Position numbers and translations under genes: made by a program. Under the pieces are notes generated by a model, which had not been told where the DNA came from, made no database searches, and saw only the letters and a list, made by a program, of their open reading frames with translations. Source: Sclerotiophoma versabilis (lineage: Eukaryota > Ascomycota > Dothideomycetes > Pleosporales > Didymellaceae). From it: a stretch of 64,000 nt of DNA. The stretch spans positions 434,001-498,000 of the forward strand of contig JAAROD010000069.1 in NCBI GenBank assembly GCA_012274445.1. The letters are read 5' to 3'. Positions 56,234-64,000 of this stretch are shown here, in pieces; position 1 is the first letter of the stretch; every line of letters starts with the position of its first letter.

Positions 56234-57882
56234 ATGGGATTCTTCAAGAAACCTACCTTGCGCACTCGAGACGATCAGCGCACGAGTGCTGCAGAACTCA
56301 CACTACGGGCGTCAATCTTACCGCTTTGCCTTGTCACTATATTGTTCTTCCTCTGGGCAAGTGAATTATGTTTGCGGGATCTTGACGACGTCTAACGATT
56401 GCTCAGGGATTCTCCTACGGTCTCATAGATACTTTGAACAAACACTTCCAAGTCGAATTGAACATCACTCGCGCTCGTTCTTCCGGACTACAAGCAGCTT
56501 ACTTCGGAGCTTACCCGCTTGCTTCGCTAGGCCACGCCAACTGGCTGCTCAGGCACTGGGGCTACAAGACCGTCTTTATCTGGGGACTTTTCTTGTTTGG
56601 TACCGGCGCGCTTCTGACTTGGCCATGTCTTGTATACCGTTCGTTCGGCGGCTTCTGTGCAGCTACCTTTGTGATAGGTAATGGTCTAGGCTCACTCGAG
56701 ACGGCTGCAAACCCATACCGTGAGTGTCTACCATCTGAGTCGTGTGAAGGTACTATTACTGACAACAACTAAGTCGCCGTGTGCGGTCCTCCAAAATATT
56801 CAGAGCTGCGTATCAATCTTGCGCAGGCATTCAACGGTATTGGAACCGTGGTTGCGCCTGTACTCGGATCGTATGTCTTCTTTGTCGACGTCGGTGAAGG
56901 CTCGGAGGCTCTGAGAAATGTGCAATGGGTGTATCTAGCGATTGCCTGCTTTGTCTACGTTCTCGCAGTAGTGTTCTACTTCGCTACAGTAAGTTGGACT
57001 AATGCAGTTTGTCGCGCACGCTGCTAACTTGCTGGTCAGATCCCCGAAATCACGGATGCCGACATGGCCTTCCAAGCGGAAGTGACGAATGCTGGTACCG
57101 ATGTCAAGCCTTTTCGCAAGCAGTACCGCCTATTCCACGCCACTTTCGCCCAATTCTGCTACACTGGAGCACAGGTCGCCATTGCGGGAGCTTTCATCAA
57201 CTATGTCACTGAGTCACGAATTGGCAGCTATGTCAACGGGGTGCCCCAGGCTACGAGCAATGCAGACGCTGCGCGCTTCTTAGCCGGCGCCCAAGGCACC
57301 TTCACTCTTGGCCGTTTTGTTGGTTCCGCGATCATGAAGTTTGTAAAGCCTCGCTGGACATTCTTTGTGTTCATGACGTGTTGCATGTAAGCATACTCAG
57401 CCTTCTTAACATGCTCTCTCTCGCTAATACGTTACAGTATTTTCCTGATCCCATCCATCACCGAACGTGGCAACACTGGAATGAGCATGCTCTTCATCGT
57501 GTTGTTCTTTGAGTCTATTATCTTCCCTACGATTGTGGCTCTGGGCATGCGAGGACTCGGCAAGTATTCGAAGCGCGGATCTGGTTTCATTGTAGCTGGT
57601 GTATCAGGGGGTGCAGTGGTACCGCCACTCCTATTTGTGGCAGCAGACTCTCGGGGACGAGCGAATGTCGCAACAGGGTACTCGCCCACTGCCTTCGCAA
57701 TGATCGTTCCGTTGATGTTTTTCGTTGCTGCTTGGACCTACCCTTTCTGTGTCAACTTCGTTCCTGCGTACAGGAACATTGCCGACAGCTTTCATGAGAC
57801 CAAAGTCGGCATCGTCAATGCTGGTACAAATGATGCGGAGATGCAGCACGGGTACGGCACGAAGGACGGTTCTCCACTGTAG
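56234..57882 (+). CDS. MFS sugar transporter, FucP (fucose/glucose-galactose) type
   Basis: Five exons: 56234-56356, 56407-56719, 56774-56988, 57040-57386 and 57438-57882, joined to 480 residues. The first intron (56357-56406) starts with GCAAGT, not GT; splicing there restores the family motif FFLWGFSYGLIDTLNKHF, and CTAAC lies just before the acceptor. Other introns are GT-AG. About twelve hydrophobic segments are present with motifs QAAYFGAYPLA, GYKTVFIWGLFLFGTGALL, GNGLGSLETAANPY and RINLAQAFNGIGTVVAPVLG, typical of FHS/FucP transporters that co-import sugars with protons at the plasma membrane. An extracellular-size loop rich in Asn/Ala lies mid-protein. The sugar carried cannot be told from the sequence. 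Confidence 0.93.
56357..56406 (+). other. GC-AG intron in MFS gene
   Basis: Begins GCAAGT, ends CTCAG, with a CTAAC branch-point-like element about 10 bases before the end; 50 bases long. No GT donor in this stretch gives the correct frame. Confidence 0.85.
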
Positions 57883-58515
57883 ACTGAGGCAGTGCACCAT
57901 GACGAGAAGAAGTTTTGAGAGGACGACGACGTAGCCCATTCACTACATAGACAGTAATACGAGGTAGACGAGGGATCAGACACAAGCATTAGGCCTCGTA
58001 ACAAGATCCCAAAATAGTCAACGGCGCCTACTGCAGTCTCGCAAGAGACTCGCCTCCCCCACAAATTCTTGCTCTTTGGTCGCACCGGGTTCCGGCGTGC
58101 CGCGATTGCCGTCTTGTGTGATGAGCAGGAAGGCGCGTTCCTGAGGATCGTTGCTGGATCAACAACGGCAACGAGGCTTGACAGCTGCACACCAGCCAAC
58201 AAAGCATTTGACAACGCACCAAGAATACTGCTCCACAATGACCCGAAACAATCACGCCTTTGGCTTCTGCGTATTTGCGCGTATTTGAGACAGCTGCCGA
58301 AGGAGCCGCTAGCCTCCACAGGGCCCATGTTCCCCGCCCAGTGCGCCTGTCCCTAGCGTGTGGGCTTGAGGCGCAGGATGCAAGCCCCAAGCAGCTCACA
58401 CTCAGCGCAGAGCAGCGTCTGCCTATTCCATCCCAAGACAATGTACAGTCTCTCTCGCTACTTCTGCTGCGCCGTACCGCAGTCATAGAGTACGCCCACG
58501 AGCAATGCGGCGGTC
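57883..58515. other. Intergenic between MFS and glycosyltransferase genes
   Basis: Holds the 3' UTR of the transporter gene and the promoter of the glycosyltransferase gene. No other feature supported. Confidence 0.4.
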
Positions 58516-61500
58516 ATGGACAAGAAGGCGCTCTTCTTTCCGTGGTAGGTGCCTAGTGCGATATGGCCGTGATGTGAGACGACAGTTGCTGACCACGCGG
58601 TGCTCCCCCAGCGGCCTTGTACTAGCAAGTAGCTATCTGTCTACTGCGACGCCCATAGAGCACTCGTTCGCCCTCGACAAGCCCCTACACACCACCTGCG
58701 TTGTGCTGCTGCTCACCGGCCTGCTTGTCGTCGCAGTTGAAGCCTGGCCCGGCCGACCGCACCAGCCACAGCTACCAGCGCGATATGTCGCGATACCTCT
58801 CAGCCATGGCCACGGCAGACAACGTGCCGAGCAACACTGGACCGAGGCAGGGCTTGTTGCTCGCAGGAAATCCTGGAGTGTCAGAGCACTTGGGGCACTG
58901 CTCGCCGTGCTGCTGTTCGCAGTATGCGGCCGCATAGGCGTCTTCTACACTGTTATGAAGGATGTCGAGTGCAGTGGCCCTTCAGCTGCGGTGTGTATGG
59001 GAAAACCTTGTGGACATGTAGCATACTGACTCTACTGAAGACATTCCTCCCTGTCGTCCTCGCCCTATACCACAGCATCCGCCATCCCTCCCAACGCCAG
59101 TACCCCGCCTGGAGCGCTGACTCAACCCCAAAGACGCTGCTCGAACGCGTTTTGACCTTTACGTATGGCGACTCGACGCGCTACATTGTCCCTTCCATTC
59201 TGCTGTCGATCAGCAGCTTCCTCGTCCTGACCAAGACCAGCGCACTGCGTTCCACTTACATCTGCCCTGTCTCGAACTCGACAGCGACCCTTATCCCTAC
59301 ACTGCAGTTTGTGGGATTCCTTCTGGACGCCATCGTTGTCCAGTTGCTGTACCGTTTAGTAGACGATGGCATCTCCCCAGCCGATGACTGGACCATTCAG
59401 CTTCAGGATGGCACATCGAACAACCTACTGGTTGGCTTGACCTTCATCGTACGTACTGCCGCTGTGGCTCCATAGCAGTTGCTAACGCACTCTTAGACTT
59501 CATCATTAGTTCTCGTTGTTACTGGCATTATTACATACCTTTCCATGCCTGAGCATCGCGAGTGGATGCTCTCGTTTCCAGCTGAATATCTGCTTGGTTT
59601 GTTGCGTTTAGCGTTGATGATACCCTTTATGACATTTTGCTTTTTGAAGTCGGTAAGTCATGACAACTTATATATGCCGAGTGTAAGCTGACGGAACAGG
59701 CACGACTATACGGCGTTATGAGCGCGATGCTTACTGTAGCATTTTCCTCTGCATACATTGGCGTTCTTCGAGCACTAGGGACCGGCGCGTCCCATGCATT
59801 TCCACCCAAGTCTACAGTGAGCCTTGTGCTATGCTTGACTCTACTCACCATTGCCCTGATCCTCCATCTGGTCACAGACACTAACATTGAGTCTCGCATA
59901 CGTTCCTCCGTGCCAGTCCGATTGGGCAGGAACCAGTCGGCAACTTTTGTCCTTCTTCTCATCGGTTTCTCTGTTGGCGTCATCGTTTATCGTCGTCAAG
60001 TACCTATTCTCGAACACCCCATTGCGAACCTCATCGAGCAAGCGAACATGCAGCACGAACAATGGGCGTCACAAGCCCACCGTAGCCAGTCTCTTGCTCA
60101 AGCTGTTGTACATTATCAGCAGCGCTATAAGCGAGATCCACCGCCGTACTTCGACAAATGGTATCAATTCGCTGTTGCACGGAACTGCATCGTGATCGAC
60201 GATTACGACAACATTGAGGAAGACCTTGCCCTGTTCTCGTCATACACCCCGGATGATCTGAGATTGCGCACAGCTACCGTGCTGGCTACCCAGCAAGGAG
60301 TTGGTGGCGTACGCATTCGCGACGGATCAGCAGATGCGCTAAGTGGTGTGCCTGAAGAGCACAAGTGGGTCATTGACGGTGCGACCATCATGATCAAGCA
60401 ATTTGCTGAGTTTCTCCCGGATATGGACCTGGTATTCAATCTTGGTGACGACTCTCGTGTCGCAGTACCCTTCGGCCGTCTACAGAATGCCCTAAGTAAC
60501 CCTCAACGATACCCGGCACCTGACCCATCTCGAGCACGACTTGATTTTAGCATTGATCGCGCAGACCGATGGCCCGGCATCAACAACATTCGTAACGATC
60601 CCAAATTCTTCGAAGACGCCCGGCTCAAGCCTTCCTTCCAAACCTACGCATCCGTGGCCTGTGCTCCCGAATCTCGTGCACGCAGGGAACGTCATTGGAA
60701 CACGAAGACCTTCTGCCCCACTTGCAGCATGCCGCACTCTATGGGCGCTTTCGTTGCGAACTGGAGCATGGCGGCCAATCCGTGCCACCAACCTGATATC
60801 GCCAACCTCCACGGTGAATATCTCAGCCCAGCAAACCTCACAGGTACCCACGGCATAGTACCAATCTTCAGCCAGAGCCGTGCTGTCGGATTTGTCGACA
60901 TTCGATATCCGTCCCCATGGGACTATTTAGAGAAGTCGAAGTACGAATTTGATGAAAGGTACCCGGATCCACCTTTCCAGCAGAAGGAGGATGTCCTTTT
61001 CTGGCGCGGCCCTACAGAAGAAGGCACAAGCACAACTGGAACCTGGAAAGGCATGCTGCGTCAACGCTTTGTGCACTATCTGAACTTTAACACCACTTCT
61101 CGACTTCCTGTCTTGCTTCCCAAGGGCGATCACAGCGACAAGTTCGAATACATCATGAAGCGCAGGTCTGACGTCAAGAGGCTGCTTGAGACAAAGATCG
61201 ATGCCCAGGTCACCGGCTTTAGCCACTGTGCTGTCCAGGATTGTATCGATCAATCCCGCGAGTTCAAGACTGCCGATGCTATTGACCTCAAGCAACACTG
61301 GCGTTACAGATACCTCTTTGACACCGACGGCGCCGGCTTCTCACGTCACATCATTCCATTCCTGCAATCGAACTCTGTCGTCCTCAAATCCGGCATCTTC
61401 CGCGAATGGTACGACGATCGCCTTGTCGCTTGGAAACATTTCGTACCTGTCGACTTACGACTTCACGATTTATTCTCAATTCTTGCGTACTTTGGCGGTT

Positions 61501-61715
61501 ATGGTATCGAAGAAAGAAATAAGAGAATGCTGGAAGGGAAACTAAAGGAGGCTGAAGCCATAGCGCGGCAAGGCAAGGTCTGGACAGAGAAGGTGCTGAG
61601 GAAGGAGGACATGGAAGTCTATATGTTCAGGCTGCTGCTTGAGTGGGGGCGTTTGACAGACGACAAGAGGACCGAGATTGGGTTCAGAATGGGAAAGGGG
61701 AGTGGCAAGGCATAG
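58516..61715 (+). CDS. Membrane-anchored GT90 (CAP10-like) glycosyltransferase
   Basis: Five exons: 58516-58544, 58612-58990, 59041-59448, 59497-59652 and 59700-61715, joined to 995 residues. The N-terminal 470 or so residues contain several hydrophobic segments (for example TTCVVLLLTGLLVVAVEAW, SWSVRALGALLAVLLFAVCG, QFVGFLLDAIVVQLLY) and a further cluster in exons 4-5. The rest is a GT90 domain: NFNTTSRLPVL, FWRGPTEEGTSTTGTWKGML, FVDIRYPSPWDYLEKSKYEF, YRYLFDTDGAGFSRHIIPFL, SNSVVLKSGIFREWYDDRL and HDLFSILAYFGGYG. GT90 enzymes transfer xylose or related sugars onto glycans in the Golgi; Cryptococcus Cap10 acts in capsule synthesis. The donor and acceptor here are unknown. The start is the first ATG giving a hydrophobic N-terminus; exon 1 is only 29 bases, so the 5' end is the weakest part of the model. 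Confidence 0.9.
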
Positions 61716-63420
61716 ACGAGAGCCGTTAATTCGTCAGCCTAATACTGCGCGGCGTACAAGACTTTCCTGGCTGAATATTTGGAGTGCATAAGGTACAGCT
61801 CTTCCCTGTCTGTTCTCTGCAACAAGATATTGTCAATATAGTACGTGACTAGTTCTTGAGTCTTCTAAATAGAACAGAGCAAGAAAAGTCTATAATCCTT
61901 TATAAATACTCAATAAGTTTGAACGCTGTCGTCAAGTTAAAGCGCGCATGCAAGGCATCATGGCTACAGTATCCCCTGCGCCTGTGCAACAGCCGCCTTC
62001 GATGCCTGTCTCCCACACCGAAATACAATTCGAGTTGTCATCCATGATAACATCTGTCCTGATATTTTACAGATTACTACCGGTAGGTCTTATTTAGAGG
62101 TTGATAGTGTCTTAGCAAGCCAAGTCTGTCTGAAAAATTGGAGCCTACACCATGTCCCACTTGTTGGCTTTGCTTCTGCTACACCGTACATACAAGGGCG
62201 ATGAATAAGCGTGCTGACTAGTGTCCGTACAATGGTTGCACATTGGATCCAAGCGGGCAAGTGAAGAGGTCTTGCTCTGCCTCTCTTGGGTTGAGTTAAA
62301 CATAGTACCCCTGACAAGCCGTTCTTCTTACTCTTCAATTCGGACGTCGTCTTATCTTTTCTTATGCTTAATGATACTACTACAGTCTTGGAGGGAGTGT
62401 GTAGATTGTTATTGACCCAATGTCTGCTTCCTCTTCACACATCGGCCTTCACCGTCTGGTTTTTAGAAGCAAACGTTTATCGGAGTTGTGTTATTGTGCC
62501 CTATCTGGATGCTACAAAACGGAGACACAAACGACGTCTTCTTGTGTTCTATTCCTGAAAGGACCGCATCGTCTAACATGATGATTCAACACTTGACATT
62601 GGGATTACTCCTGGCTCTTGCCAGCATTATTTCAAAGCGAAATACTTCGACTATAAAGTTTCATCGTGCGGAGACCTCGGTATCTTTATCGGAAGGCCTA
62701 TAGTACGACCGGCTTCCATGTTTCTTTTCGAGGTCTGTAAAGTGTTCAATCAATGGACTACTCACGCCCGGCTCGGACCGCATGAATAGCTACCTAAGAG
62801 GTCATCGATTTCTTTGTCTAATACCCCTCTTATTGAGAAGGTACCCGAAGCCAACATTGAGCTGAGCCTGTTCGCCCCGAGACTCATATATGACTGCAAT
62901 GGATACAAATGCTTTGAACTCCATATAAAGCTAACAACTGCATGCATAGAGTTAGTCGGGTTCTGATCTACTGCAAGGACTCCTAGCTTGCCGCGCGGAG
63001 GATAAAAGGGACGCGGTCGCTTCGCTGAAGTCCCCTCCCTGCAGGACACTACACGGTCGCTCGCATTGTTGACAATGCAGCAAGTTGGGCACAACAGTAC
63101 AACACAGTTTCTCAGGAGGGTTGTGATGAGGGTCGTCCGTCATGACCAGGTGGAAGACAGAAGGTGGTGTAAGGAAGTGACGGCCAAGACACATGTACCC
63201 AGCGGCAGCTGAAAAGTGCGGCAGCGACTGTCAATGCATGCGAATGATATGGGGGTATTTTCTCAATATACTACCCAACGACGCCTGGACCCTGCGCCAA
63301 AGCATTACATACGTACAAGCATACTTGCGCCAAACCTGAATGCTCCTTTACAACGCCACACGCTGGAAGAATGCTTAATCTGATTATTTTTGCACACATC
63401 ATGTATATCCCCACATCGTC
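61716..63420. other. Intergenic, no supported gene
   Basis: About 1.7 kb between convergent genes, AT-richer than its neighbours. Small frames on both strands show no domain; no repeat was noticed. Confidence 0.4.
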
Positions 63421-64000
63421 TCATCGCGCAGCTTCTTCAACCAGATCTCTGACATCCCTCGCTCTTTGCAGCCACTGCTGGTCATCTGCATCCCTTCCTA
63501 ATGTCTCACTGCTAAGTACGACTCGAAGATACTCAGCGAGCCCGATGGCGTTCTCTGCACTACCAAACAGCGCACCTGATCTTCTACTGATGATACCCCA
63601 CTGCTCCACTGTGTAGATACTCCATTTGACGAGCAACTTCTTGTTGCGGCCGGCGAAGGGAGCTTCTTGCGCATACCATAGCGCCTCGAATGTCGCAACG
63701 AGGTACTCGAAGGGTGCGTTCAGGCGGACAAGGATGTCGATGGGCCATGTGATGTTCGCGTTGAGGATGAGATCTCGTGAGTTTGAATTGGCGTCATGTG
63801 TGTAGTACTCGAGATCGTACTGAAGGAGGAGTTGAAGAACAATATTGACAGGGAAGACGTTCTCGTTCATGTTGACGCGACGACCAATTTCTTCAACCTT
63901 GAGCGCAAGCGACTCCCAAGGTTGTGCTGCCCTATCAGCGAGGGCCTGCTTATGAACTTGCTCAACCAGGTTGGACCATGTGTTGCGGATGTCGGGGATG
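63421..64000 (-). CDS. Nucleoporin Nup155/Nup170 family, C-terminal part (partial)
   Basis: Minus strand; the frame is open to the window edge at 64000 and ends with TGA at 63421-63423, so only the last 192 residues are seen. The pattern QPWESLALKVEEIGRRV, FPVNIVLQLLLQYDLEYY, WPIDILVRLNAPFEYLVATF, EALWYAQEAPFAGRNKK and FGSAENAIGLAEYLRV matches the alpha-helical solenoid end of Nup155/Nup170, a scaffold subunit of the inner ring of the nuclear pore. The 5' part lies beyond the window. No intron is visible in this part. Confidence 0.85.
   Translation of the reverse strand, partial: IPDIRNTWSNLVEQVHKQALADRAAQPWESLALKVEEIGRRVNMNENVFPVNIVLQLLLQYDLEYYTHDANSNSRDLILNANITWPIDILVRLNAPFEYLVATFEALWYAQEAPFAGRNKKLLVKWSIYTVEQWGIISRRSGALFGSAENAIGLAEYLRVVLSSETLGRDADDQQWLQRARDVRDLVEEAAR

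Overview
The window is nuclear DNA of a filamentous ascomycete (Pezizomycotina). The signs are short GT-AG introns of 44-60 bases that break most genes, three Zn2Cys6 regulators, a Gvp36-type BAR protein, a fungal GT90 (CAP10-like) glycosyltransferase, a BYS1/thaumatin-like secreted protein, a GPR1/FUN34 acetate transporter and a eukaryotic tRNA-Ser with a long variable arm. Gene content fits a Dothideomycete, but that class assignment is inference. No complete mobile element, CRISPR array, rRNA or prokaryotic-style operon was seen. Gene models below were spliced by hand; exon limits were checked for reading phase and for consensus splice sites. || Layout. 1-12 kb: 3' end of a triosephosphate-isomerase-like gene, a five-exon acetate-transporter-family gene, tRNA-Ser(AGA), a Copia-Gag-like protein with a long Pro/Ser-rich tail, aspartate aminotransferase, and an Ufe1/syntaxin-18 ER SNARE. 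12-24 kb is gene-poor: a small secreted protein, a thaumatin-like secreted protein with a His-rich tail, and a seven-exon FKBP prolyl isomerase. 26-33.7 kb: histidinol phosphatase, a gamma-glutamylcyclotransferase-like protein, a Gvp36-like BAR protein and a Zn2Cys6 regulator. 33.7-37.9 kb holds no convincing gene. 37.9-43.3 kb: a RING-H2 protein with a predicted myristoylated start, divergent from an RRN11-like RNA polymerase I initiation factor, then a small Gly-rich protein with an MGC start. 44.2-50.4 kb: two mutually similar Zn2Cys6 regulators bracket an isochorismatase-like amidase. 51-64 kb: mitochondrial N-acetylglutamate synthase, a beta-hydroxyacid dehydrogenase, a FucP-type sugar transporter with a GC-AG intron, a large membrane-anchored GT90 glycosyltransferase, and the 3' end of a Nup155/Nup170 nucleoporin gene that runs off the right edge. 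|| Working together. Most genes are ordinary housekeeping or metabolic genes: arginine and histidine synthesis, the aspartate/glutamate balance, ER SNARE, nucleoporin and Pol I factor. They do not form one pathway. The only stretch that looks like a small functional locus is the regulator-amidase-regulator block at 44.3-50.3 kb. The accessory part consists of the secreted proteins, the Gag-derived protein and the long gene-poor tracts.
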